Source: Planctomycetota bacterium
GTDB taxonomy: Bacteria; Planctomycetota; Uabimicrobiia; Uabimicrobiales; Uabimicrobiaceae
Direction: 5' to 3'
Assembly: GCA_029260735.1 (NCBI GenBank)
Contig: JAJDCR010000142.1
Location: forward strand, 1-64,000
DNA: 64,000 nucleotides
Of this stretch, positions 9,518 through 18,600 are shown one piece after another; the stretch's first letter is position 1, and every line of letters begins with the position of its first letter. The position numbers and the translations under genes were made by a program. Under the pieces are notes generated by a model. The model made no database searches, was not told where the DNA came from, and saw nothing but the letters and a program-made list of their open reading frames with translations.

Positions 9518-10587
9518 CCACATTTCCAGAAGGCAATGCAATTGTCTACTGCCAAGGCTCTTTTAACACACCCAATGGAAAGACAGCCCATGGACTAGTT
9601 CGTTTTACAAGGCGCTATCAAGTATTGTCTGTTATTGACTCTCGGCATGCTGGAAAAGATGCCGGAGAAGTTCTCGATAATAGATCTAAGCAAATACCTC
9701 TTTTTGCTAGTTTAGCTGAGGCCATTGCCGACAGTGTAGCAAAGGGGAAAAAAGCGACGCACCTCGTTGTCGGTCTAGCTCCTGATGGAGGACGACTCAG
9801 TGACTCTGCTCGAAAGGATATGGCTTATGCCATAAAAGAAGGTTTGAATATAGATAGTGGGCTGCATGACTATCTCTCAGAAGATGTAAACCTCGATGAG
9901 TTAGCAAAAGAACACAACGTAGTCTTAAGAGATGTTCGAAAAACACCTCCCCGCAGCGAGCAACATTTTTTTAGCGGCAAAATCGAAGAAGTGGATTCTT
10001 TAAAAATTGCCCTATTGGGTACGGATTCTGCCGTAGGAAAACGCACCACCGCTTGGCTATTAGTCCAGGCACTGGAAAAAATGGGTATTTCTGTGGAAAT
10101 GGTTGGAACTGGGCAGACAGCCTGGATGCAAGGAGCCCGCTATAGCTTAATCATGGACTCTTTGATTAATGATTTTGTTTCTGGCCAAATCGAACATATG
10201 GTTTGGAAAGCCTGGGAGGAAAATAAACCCAAGGTGATTGTCATAGAAGGGCAAGGAAGTTTAATGAATCCTGCTTATCCTGGCGGTTTTGAGATTCTCG
10301 CGGGAGGACGCCCCGATATTGTCGTACTCCAGCACGCTCCTGCTCGTAAGGAATACGATGGATTTCCTGGCTATCCACTCCACCCCTTAGCCAAACAAGT
10401 CGAAGCTATTGAGTTACTTTCTGGTAAACCTGTTGTTGCGATTACCCTTAACCATGAAGAGCTTTCCTTAGACAAAATACCCATTATTTGTGAAACCATT
10501 GGCCAAGTATCTGGCTTACCAACGTTTGATGTCCTACTAAATGGGGCAGATGAATTAGCCCAAGCTGTTCTTACTTTTAAAAAATAA
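9514..10587 (+). CDS. DgcN-like DUF1611 P-loop protein
   Basis: This 357-residue protein matches the DUF1611 family, whose studied member DgcN is reported as a D-glutamate N-acetyltransferase working with the racemase DgcA. A P-loop runs from about residue 169 (GTDSAVGKRTT) with Lys176. The segments VGTGQTAWMQGARY and IEGQGSLMNPAYPGG are typical of the family. The true start is the ATG at 9514, which overlaps the previous stop and has an AGGGAGA ribosome-binding site; the upstream in-frame extension is only a shadow of the preceding gene. With the epimerase at 13096 it makes a DgcN/DgcA-like pair. The activity on D-glutamate here is inferred from family and context. Confidence 0.78.
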   Translation: MTTFPEGNAIVYCQGSFNTPNGKTAHGLVRFTRRYQVLSVIDSRHAGKDAGEVLDNRSKQIPLFASLAEAIADSVAKGKKATHLVVGLAPDGGRLSDSARKDMAYAIKEGLNIDSGLHDYLSEDVNLDELAKEHNVVLRDVRKTPPRSEQHFFSGKIEEVDSLKIALLGTDSAVGKRTTAWLLVQALEKMGISVEMVGTGQTAWMQGARYSLIMDSLINDFVSGQIEHMVWKAWEENKPKVIVIEGQGSLMNPAYPGGFEILAGGRPDIVVLQHAPARKEYDGFPGYPLHPLAKQVEAIELLSGKPVVAITLNHEELSLDKIPIICETIGQVSGLPTFDVLLNGADELAQAVLTFKK

Positions 10588-10649
10588 TTAGGAAAACTTC
10601 CATTCGTCATTAAAACAATAACAAATGGAGAGCGTATTATCGTATGATA

Positions 10650-10681
10650 ATATTACCATATTGCCATGTTATCATATTGTC
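10650..10681. repeat. Four degenerate 8-bp tandem units before the fusion gene
   Basis: Within the 164-base gap inside this operon, four successive octamers read ATATTACC, ATATTGCC, ATGTTATC and ATATTGTC. They follow a TTATC/GATAA mini-palindrome. The rest of the gap shows no gene. The repeats may be a regulator-binding array or simple AT-rich slippage. Confidence 0.35.
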
Positions 10682-10751
10682 AATAATAAACTTGATTAGG
10701 GAAATGCCGACATACCCTTAATAATACACTCTAAAAAACAAGAAGAAAAAT

Positions 10752-13082
10752 ATGGAAAAAAAATCCGAAAATCCCTTGGCTTGTCTTCAAGTCATAGATC
10801 GTTTAGAAATAGGCCCTGTTGTCCTAGAAAAAAAGCGCCTTATTGCTCCCTATTCTATCATTCAAAATGACCAAAAAAGCACTATGGACTTTATCTATAG
10901 CTATGAGGAGGAGATCTTTTCTCCGTCCGAAGCTATGTCTCAGAATTTAGCCAACATCATATCTGCTCAGATCGCTCTCAACTACGGTCTTTTTTGCAAA
11001 AGTATCATTTTTCATGGAGATTATGACGAAAGTGATCGACGTTTTTTGCGCGATATGGCAGAAAATACGGCCCGAGAAATTTATGTGAAAAAGTTTTTGG
11101 AACCTAACCCTTTTTTGATAGGTGAAGCGAAGGAAATTCCTGTCATCAAAAAAAAGCGTTATTGCCAAGCCAGCCTAAAGTTTCCTGATGTAAAAAAATT
11201 TTCCAAAAGCAATTGGCAGCTATGGTCTAGTGACAATCAACGCTACTCTATTCTCTCCAGCGGAGGAAAAGATAGCTTGCTGACCTATGGTCTCTTAAAC
11301 GAGATAGGTTGCGAAGTTCATCCCATTTATCTTAACGAATCGGGAAGACACTGGTTTACAGCCCTAAATTCACACCGCTATTTTAAAGAAAATGTCCCTA
11401 ATACAGCTAAGGTATGGGTTAACTCTGATCGTCTTTTTGCTTGGTTTTTACGCCATTTACCTTTTATTCGTCCTGATTTTGCTAATATACGTAGCGACGA
11501 ATACCCTATTCGTTTATGGACTGTAGGAGTGTTTCTTTTTGGAGCTTTACCTTTATTACGAAAGCGAGGAATCGGACGTATTTTAATTGGGGATGAGTTT
11601 GATACAACGAACAAAACCCGGACGGAAGGAATTACTCATTACGATGGGCTCTATGACCAAAGCCTTTATTTTGATAATGAGATGTCTCGCTACTTTCTTA
11701 AGAAAGGGTGGGCCATTAGCCAATTCTCTATTTTGCGCCCTCTCTCCGAAATGCTGATTCAGAATATATTAGTGAAACGCTATCCTCATTTGCAGCAACA
11801 CCAAGTATCTTGTCACTCCGCTCATAAAGAAGAGGAAGAAGAAAGGGTGCACCCTTGCGGAAAGTGCGAAAAATGTCGACGTATCATCGCTATGCTAAAA
11901 GCTATCGACGCCGATCCTCAAGCTTGTGGCTACAGCGCAGAACAAATAAAAGAGAGCCTTGCTTCTCTGATCAAAAAAGGAGTCCACCAAGAAGAAAAGG
12001 GAATCCAGCAACTCTATTTTATGCTAGCGCAAAAAGGAATCATTACTACGTCAGAAAAAGTAAAAGAGCAAAAATCTATTTTGCAACTTCGTTTTGACAA
12101 TGAGCACTCTCCGATGAACAATATACCTGTTGCTCTACGAGCTCCTTTGTATAAGATTTATCTGGAGTATGCTCAAGGAGCCATTCGCAAAAAAAACAAA
12201 ACCTGGAAATCCTTTGACTTACTAAGCGACCCTGATTTACAGGCCCCTTATACTTTTGATTTAAGTGAGCCTTCTTCTGCAACAAACAACTCGGACCAAT
12301 CGGAAAACTATCTATGGGCGGAAATGACATGGAAAGAAGCCGAGGAACGTTTTAAAAAAACAGATATTGCTCTTTTACCGGTAGGAGCTATTGAACAGCA
12401 CGGCCCTCATCTCCCTCTCGATACCGATGCTTACGACGCTAAGTATCTAGCCCATAAAGTAGCGGAGTCCTGTAGCTCCCCCAAACCTTTAGTTTTACCA
12501 GATATTGCTTATGGAGTTTCTTACCATCACGATAATTTCAAAGGAACTCTTAGCATCAGCAATGATACTCTAGCTCATTTGGTCTATGATATTGGAGTCA
12601 GTGCGGCCAGAAATGGGATTAAAAAACTCATCATTATTAATGGGCATGGAGGAAACAGTGCGACTTTGAACCACGCCGCCCAAATGATTAACCGAGATAC
12701 CCATATCCTTGTTTGCGTAGATACGGGAGAAACAAGTGATGTAGACATTTATAAGCTTATTGATACCCCCAATGATATCCACGCCGGAGAGGTAGAAACG
12801 AGCACAACCTTAGCCATTCGCCCTCATTTAGTCAAAATGGATCTAGCGGAGCCTCTTGTTCCGGAATTCTCCAACCGCTATTTAGATTTTACCTCCAACC
12901 GAGGTATTTCTTGGCATGCCTATACCGAAACCTTTTCTTCTAATGGAGTTATGGGCGACCCCACCAAAGCTACTGCGGAAAAAGGGCAAAAAATCTGGCA
13001 AATCATGATCTCTCATCTTGTCACGCTCATTGAGAACTTAAAAGGGTTGACTTTAGAAGAAATTTATCAGCATCGATATTGA
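10752..13082 (+). CDS. PP-loop ATPase fused to a creatininase-type amidohydrolase
   Basis: This 776-residue protein joins two enzymes. The N-terminal half (about 1-410) contains a PP-loop ATP-pyrophosphatase motif SSGGKDS near residue 168, then HPIYLNESGRHWFTA, GDEFDTT and a C-terminal CGKCEKC cluster. This layout reminds me of MurL, the ATP-dependent epimerase of UDP-MurNAc-L-Ala-L-Glu, though I cannot confirm that. After a linker, residues from about 522 form a creatinine-amidohydrolase-family domain with VGAIEQHGPHLPLDTDA, NGHGGNS and a downstream Glu in HAGEVETS, so its metal ligands look intact. The preceding gap is 164 bases and the next gene follows after 13. A chain that activates a carboxylate with ATP and also hydrolyses an amide is unusual. 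Confidence 0.72.
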   Translation: MEKKSENPLACLQVIDRLEIGPVVLEKKRLIAPYSIIQNDQKSTMDFIYSYEEEIFSPSEAMSQNLANIISAQIALNYGLFCKSIIFHGDYDESDRRFLRDMAENTAREIYVKKFLEPNPFLIGEAKEIPVIKKKRYCQASLKFPDVKKFSKSNWQLWSSDNQRYSILSSGGKDSLLTYGLLNEIGCEVHPIYLNESGRHWFTALNSHRYFKENVPNTAKVWVNSDRLFAWFLRHLPFIRPDFANIRSDEYPIRLWTVGVFLFGALPLLRKRGIGRILIGDEFDTTNKTRTEGITHYDGLYDQSLYFDNEMSRYFLKKGWAISQFSILRPLSEMLIQNILVKRYPHLQQHQVSCHSAHKEEEEERVHPCGKCEKCRRIIAMLKAIDADPQACGYSAEQIKESLASLIKKGVHQEEKGIQQLYFMLAQKGIITTSEKVKEQKSILQLRFDNEHSPMNNIPVALRAPLYKIYLEYAQGAIRKKNKTWKSFDLLSDPDLQAPYTFDLSEPSSATNNSDQSENYLWAEMTWKEAEERFKKTDIALLPVGAIEQHGPHLPLDTDAYDAKYLAHKVAESCSSPKPLVLPDIAYGVSYHHDNFKGTLSISNDTLAHLVYDIGVSAARNGIKKLIIINGHGGNSATLNHAAQMINRDTHILVCVDTGETSDVDIYKLIDTPNDIHAGEVETSTTLAIRPHLVKMDLAEPLVPEFSNRYLDFTSNRGISWHAYTETFSSNGVMGDPTKATAEKGQKIWQIMISHLVTLIENLKGLTLEEIYQHRY

Positions 13083-13095
13083 AAGAATGGACTAA

Positions 13096-14160
13096 ATGCG
13101 CATTAAAAATATCAAGTTTTGGTCGGTAGAAATGAAGTTAACGGAACCTTATACCATAAGCTACGAAACTATTTCTGAAACGACAAACGTTTTTATTATG
13201 TTGGAAACGAACACAGGTATAGTAGCTTACGGCTGTACTGCCCCCGACAAAGAAATTACAGGAGAAACGGCGAGCGAAGTTCTCCAGAAGCTAGAACAAG
13301 TAGCTCAGCCCATCTTAAATAACGCCGATCCCCTGAGAATGGCTTGGATACTTCATAAGCTTAAAATGGCTTTGCCCGACTCTCCTTCCCTCTTGGCAGG
13401 AGTGGATATGGCTCTCTATGATCTCTTGGCAAAAATTGCAAATCTACCTCTCTATCAAATGTTAGGAGGATTTCGCAAGCACATAAAAACAAGCATCACC
13501 ATTGGGATTTTACCTGTAGAAGAAACGCTTGCCAAAGCCCAAGAATTTATCAAAAAGGGCTTTAAATGTATCAAGGTAAAAGGAGGGGCAGACGTTGATC
13601 TAGACATTGAAAGAATGATCAAGATTCGCGAAACCGTAGGGAAAAAAGTAGAGCTACGTTTTGATGCAAACCAAGGCTATACTTTGGAGGAGTGCCTTCA
13701 CTTTGTTAAAAGTACCCGACAGGTAAAAATTGAATTGATAGAACAGCCCACTCCCAAAAATAAATTTGAGCTTCTCGGACGAGTGACCAATCAAGTGGCT
13801 ATTCCCATCATGGCCGACGAAAGTCTTCTCAATCTAAGCGATGCCTTTCGCCTAGCCAAGAAAGATCTTGTCAATATGGTGAATATCAAGTTGATGAAAG
13901 TAGGAGGAATCCGCCAGGCTATCTCCATCAATGCCATCGCCCAAGCTGCCCAAATCGAATCGATGGTAGGCTGCATGGACGAAGTGGAGTTAGGCATTGC
14001 CGCAGGAATGCACTTTGCTCTTTCTCAGCATAATGTTCTTTATGCTGATTTGGACAGTCATTTCGATATCATCGGCGACCCTTCTCGGGGAGTGATCATC
14101 CGCGATGGCGTTCTCTATCCTCAGAATAAACCGGGCCTCGGGTGCGAGCTCGATTTTTGA
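13096..14160 (+). CDS. Enolase-superfamily dipeptide epimerase (L-Ala-D/L-Glu epimerase-like)
   Basis: This 354-residue protein is a member of the muconate-lactonizing/mandelate-racemase group. The KxK motif is Lys160-Val-Lys162. The metal ligands are Asp190 (RFDANQGY), Glu216 (IEQP) and Asp241 (MADES). The opposite catalytic lysine is in IKLMKVGG (Lys265 or Lys268). The Asp-rich C-terminal loop (DLDSHFD) is typical of L-Ala-D/L-Glu epimerases and of the related N-acetyl-D-glutamate racemase DgcA. It ends the operon and is followed by a hairpin. Substrate could be L-Ala-D-Glu from murein recycling or N-acetyl-D-Glu; the DUF1611 neighbour favours the second. Confidence 0.85.
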   Translation: MRIKNIKFWSVEMKLTEPYTISYETISETTNVFIMLETNTGIVAYGCTAPDKEITGETASEVLQKLEQVAQPILNNADPLRMAWILHKLKMALPDSPSLLAGVDMALYDLLAKIANLPLYQMLGGFRKHIKTSITIGILPVEETLAKAQEFIKKGFKCIKVKGGADVDLDIERMIKIRETVGKKVELRFDANQGYTLEECLHFVKSTRQVKIELIEQPTPKNKFELLGRVTNQVAIPIMADESLLNLSDAFRLAKKDLVNMVNIKLMKVGGIRQAISINAIAQAAQIESMVGCMDEVELGIAAGMHFALSQHNVLYADLDSHFDIIGDPSRGVIIRDGVLYPQNKPGLGCELDF

Positions 14161-14224
14161 AGTAGTGTTGTAAAGAAAGAGTTTCAGAATAACGACTCGA
14201 ATTATGCCTTAAAATGTCCATCAA

Positions 14225-14275
14225 GAGAGCAAAGAGGTAAGGAGCACTTATGCTGCCCCTTACCTCTTTGCTCTC
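14225..14275. terminator. 18-bp hairpin between convergent genes
   Basis: The arms 14225-14242 and 14258-14275 are exact reverse complements with a 15-base loop. The hairpin lies between the end of the epimerase gene and the end of the oppositely oriented oxoamine synthase gene. It probably insulates the operon at left from the polyketide cluster at right. It lacks a clear U run, so it may stop transcription only moderately. Confidence 0.6.
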
Positions 14276-14285
14276 CTACCCTTCC

Positions 14286-15629
14286 TTAGTATACTAAACC
14301 TTCTAATACGTCTAATAGCTCCACTATTTTGTCTATGGTGTATTTCATTTGCTCTTGGGTGTGACATTTGGTAATAAAAAAGCGTAGTCTTGCCATGTCT
14401 TCTGCTACAGCTGGATACAGAATAGGTTGAACATTGATACCATTTTCAAATAATGCATTTGCTAAAGAAAGACAAGTGGAAGAATTGCCTATAATAACAG
14501 GAATAATAGGGGAGTTAGCACTTGTTCCTGTGTCAAGGCCTTCTTTGTGACAACAATCGAGAAAAAAGCGCGCGTTTTTTTGTAAAAGTGTTACATTTTG
14601 AAATTCTACTTGCAATAATTTTATTGCCGCCAATGCAGCTCCTGCATTAGCTGGTGATATACCTACGCTATAAAGAAATCCAGGGGAGTTGTATTTTAAA
14701 AACTTAACTAACTCTTTGCTTCCTGCAATATAGCCACCGCAACTGGCAAATGATTTGCTAAGGGTCCCCATCCATAAATCAACATCTGTTGCTTTCATAG
14801 AGAAATGCTCTCTTATGCCTCTTCCCGTTTTTCCGAGTACACCTATTGAGTGTGCTTCATCCACCATCAACAGAGTTTTAAATTTTTTCTTTAGCCGGAC
14901 AATTTCCGGTAGGGGAGCAATATCTCCATCCATACTATAAACACCTTCAATGACGATCAATACGCGCTCACAATCGCTGCGATTTTGTTCTAAAATTTGT
15001 TCGAGAGCTGCGACATCATTATGAGGAAAGGAAAGCCTTTTGGCATTAGATAACAGGCTGCCGTTTAGTATACTGCTATGGCTAAGAAAATCGTGAATTA
15101 TGAGATCTTTATGCCCTAACAAATTTCCTATGACTGTTACGTTCGCACCATAGCCGCCAACATATACAATAGAATCCTCTGTTCCTACAAAATCTGCAAT
15201 TGCCACTTCCAGTTCGCGATGAATAGGGCGTTCTCCTGTAGCTATTCTACTCGCAGAAACAGAAGAACCATATTTATCAATTGTTTCTTTAGCTGCTTGC
15301 GAGACTCTAGAGTCTCCTGAAAACCCCAGATAGTTATAGCTAGAATAAGAAATAAAAGGTTTGTTATCAATTTGTGTTGTAGCGCTTACAATACCTTGAT
15401 TCACACGGAAATAAGGATTTTGAATTTTAAGATCATCAAATATGCTAAATTGCTGTGCAAATTCTTTATATTCTGGGAATTCCTCAAAACGGTAAAAGTG
15501 TTCTGGGATATTTGCTGTATCTGTTTGTTTTTTATGGGAAGACAGCATTTTTTTAGCTGCTTTTTCTCTTAATTTGTGTTTAAACAACTCTTGTTTTTGC
15601 TTAATCGTTATATCTTCTTTGTTTGACAT
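14286..15629 (-). CDS. Alpha-oxoamine synthase (PLP), polyketide-releasing type
   Basis: This 447-residue PLP enzyme belongs to the family of 8-amino-7-oxononanoate synthase, 2-amino-3-ketobutyrate CoA ligase and serine palmitoyltransferase. These condense an amino acid with an acyl thioester, usually with loss of CO2. The PLP lysine is Lys292 in TLSKSFASCGG, and VDEAHSIGVLG holds the PLP-binding Asp and His. An N-terminal extension of roughly 50 residues precedes the core and may contact a carrier protein. It lies 19 bases after the reducing PKS on the same strand, so the acyl donor is probably the ACP-bound polyketide. The product would be a 2-amino ketone resembling 3-ketosphinganine. The amino acid used cannot be read from sequence. 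Confidence 0.85.
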   Translation of the reverse strand: MSNKEDITIKQKQELFKHKLREKAAKKMLSSHKKQTDTANIPEHFYRFEEFPEYKEFAQQFSIFDDLKIQNPYFRVNQGIVSATTQIDNKPFISYSSYNYLGFSGDSRVSQAAKETIDKYGSSVSASRIATGERPIHRELEVAIADFVGTEDSIVYVGGYGANVTVIGNLLGHKDLIIHDFLSHSSILNGSLLSNAKRLSFPHNDVAALEQILEQNRSDCERVLIVIEGVYSMDGDIAPLPEIVRLKKKFKTLLMVDEAHSIGVLGKTGRGIREHFSMKATDVDLWMGTLSKSFASCGGYIAGSKELVKFLKYNSPGFLYSVGISPANAGAALAAIKLLQVEFQNVTLLQKNARFFLDCCHKEGLDTGTSANSPIIPVIIGNSSTCLSLANALFENGINVQPILYPAVAEDMARLRFFITKCHTQEQMKYTIDKIVELLDVLEGLVY

Positions 15630-15648
15630 AGTTCTTTCTGCATTTTAA

Positions 15649-18600
15649 TTATTTTTTGTCAGGCATTTCATCAAGGACTTGCTGAGCTATTTGCTGAATG
15701 CTAGGGCCTTTGAGAATTTCTGCTGTAGAAAACTCAAGACCATAGTTGGCTTGAATGGAATTTTTAAATTCCAGTACCAGTAATGAATCTACCCCTATGC
15801 TTTTGATACTTTGATGTACATTGATTTTTTCTGAAGATAAGCGCAGTACTATTGCCATTTCTTCTGTAATAATTCGTTCTATTTGTTGCTTTTTTTCTGA
15901 TGATGACAAAGAAGAAAGTTTAGTAAAAAGCTGTTCTTTTCTACTTTTTGGAAATTCTTTGTCATCGCTGTGCTTCGCAAATTTCCTAAATCGTGAAGAA
16001 TGAAGATTTCCCCATTTGCTCCAGCTTATATTAAAAGCTCCTATTTGTGTCGGTTTTTCTTTTATAGCAATTTCTAATGCTTGTAAAGCTTCTTTGGTCG
16101 AAAGCCCTTTCATGCCCATTTTTTCTAAATGTGCTTTAAGTTGCTCATTGCGCGCTGCAACACCGACTTGCGACAACATGCCAAGATTGATTGTTGTTGC
16201 TGTTAGCCCCAAACTACGACGGAAATAGGCAAAGTTGTCTAAAAAAGCATTGGCAGCAACATAATTTCCCTGGCCTCTATTGCCAATAATTGAAGAGATA
16301 GAGGAAAGTAAAATAAAGAAGTCCAGATGCATATGTTGTGTATATTGATGTAAGAGTAAACATCCTTTTACTTTTGGCAATATCACTTTAGCAAAACTTG
16401 CTTCATCAAAATCCAAGATAAAGCCATCGTTCAAAACCATGGCACCATGAATGATTCCTTTTAGTGGTGGTTGGGTTTTATCAATTTCTGATATTATAGC
16501 AGCAACTTCTACTTCATTGGTTATATCAGCTTTTTTGACAATAACCTCAGCTCCATTTTTGAGTGAATTTATGGTATGATCACAAGCGCCACTTCTACTA
16601 ATAAGAATTAATTTATTAGCTCCTTTTTGGAGTAACCACCTGGCAATAGCAAGTCCAAAGCCTTTGGTTCCTCCTGTAACGATGTAAGTGCCATTGGCAA
16701 ATTCTTTTTGCGCTTTTATAACAACGGGCACCTCTTGTTGATGCATATCAATGATTATTTTTCCAATATGTTTGCTTTGAGCCATAAATTTAAAAGCTTC
16801 TTTGACATCTTTCCAGGCAAATTTTGTAATGGGGATAGCCTGAAAAGTGGCATTATCAAAAAGTTGAATTAATTTCATCAATATCTTACGCGCTTTTTCT
16901 GGACGCTCTCGATAAAATCTATCAATATCAACACCAGCAAATGTAGTGTTGTTGTTAAAAGGCCTCATTGCCAGAGGATTGTCTTCTGTAATATCTTTTT
17001 TACCTATTTCTAGAAATCTTCCGTAGGGAGCAAGCAACTCAAAACTTCTATTCATAATTTCCCCAGCTAGAGCATTGAGCACAACATCCACACCGTAGCC
17101 ATTAGTTTTATTTTTGATTTCTTCAATAAAATGTAGTGAGCGCGAATCCATGACGTGATCAATGCCTAATTGACGCAAATAATCTCTTTTTTCCTCACTT
17201 CCTGCGGTAGCAAAAATTTCAGCCCCTAGCCATTTAGCCACTTGAATAGCTGCTAACCCCACTCCTCCTGTGGCGTTGTGGATAAGTACTTTTTCTCCTT
17301 TTTGCATTTGCGCAATTTCAACAAAACTATAATAAGCTGTGATAAACCCTAGCAGTACAGGAGCCTGGAAAAAATCAAGATTTTTGGGTTTAGGGACAAC
17401 AAGTTGCGTTGCTACAGTGACATAAGAGCGAAAACTGTCTGACAAGGGAACAATTACTTCATCGCCAATATGAAGATCCTGGACATTTTCTCCAAGGGCT
17501 ACAATTTTACCAGCTCCTTCCATTCCCAACGCTTCACCAAAAAAAGTATTTTCTGTCGCAATTGTAGAGAGCTCACCCATAGCCTTAAGCAAGTCCTTAA
17601 AGTTTATCGGCGAGGCATATAATTTGATTTCTACTTCGCTGGGTCCAGGGGAGCGTCTTGTAGTTTGATGAAACTGCAGTGAATTTAAGTTTCCACGTTG
17701 TTCCAATTCCAGTTTAACAGGAGTGTCAGATCCCATGGGTACTTGTTTTTGCGCTACATTTTCCTGGAATACTTTTTTACTTAGTTGTTTAATAAAACGT
17801 TTTTCATTGCGATAGGCCACATCTACGTCTTTATGGTTGCTAAGTAGTTCTTGAAACAATAGTTCTATGTGTTGTTCAAATTCTTCTTGAAGAACATCTA
17901 TTGCCTGACAGTTTATATGGGATAGTTCATTTTCCACAACATTTGCTAAACCCCATAAAGAAGATGCATTGACATCTTTCATGTTGTCTTTAGGACTAAC
18001 CATCTGACAACTTTGAGTCACAACGCCAATTTTTGCTTTTTTATTTTTTGCCATAGATTGAACAAGGTACAATAAGGGCATACATACATCTATTGTTTGT
18101 TGTGTCGCATCACCTTGTCTTTTGGTATTGCTACCTACCAGGTATATAATTTTTTCATAAGAAATGTCTTTTACCAGTCTCTGTATATCTTCCTTGCTTT
18201 TTTTGGGGATTTCAAAATAGTTATCTGCTATTTTTGTCTGACTTTCTCCCAAACAGACAATCATTGCATTTATATCAGAGCTTTGGATATAAGTGGCTAG
18301 CTTATCAAGATTTTCTCCCTTTTCTGCCAAAATAAGCCAGGTTTTTGTCTTATGTTTTGTCTTATATGGCAAAGGAGCTATTAGCTTACTTTCTTGCCAA
18401 TCAAAATCATAAAAGAGCTCTTTTGTTTGTTTTTGCTTTTCTTTCTTTATTGCCTGGCATTTTAATCCTTGAATATCAATGATGACTTTGCCTTTATTAT
18501 CACAAATCAGGATAGTCGCAACAATTTTGTTTTCTTGGTATTGCTCTATTTTTCCATAGCAAAAAAAGTTATCTGTTGGGGGAGTGTGAAATATAAACTT

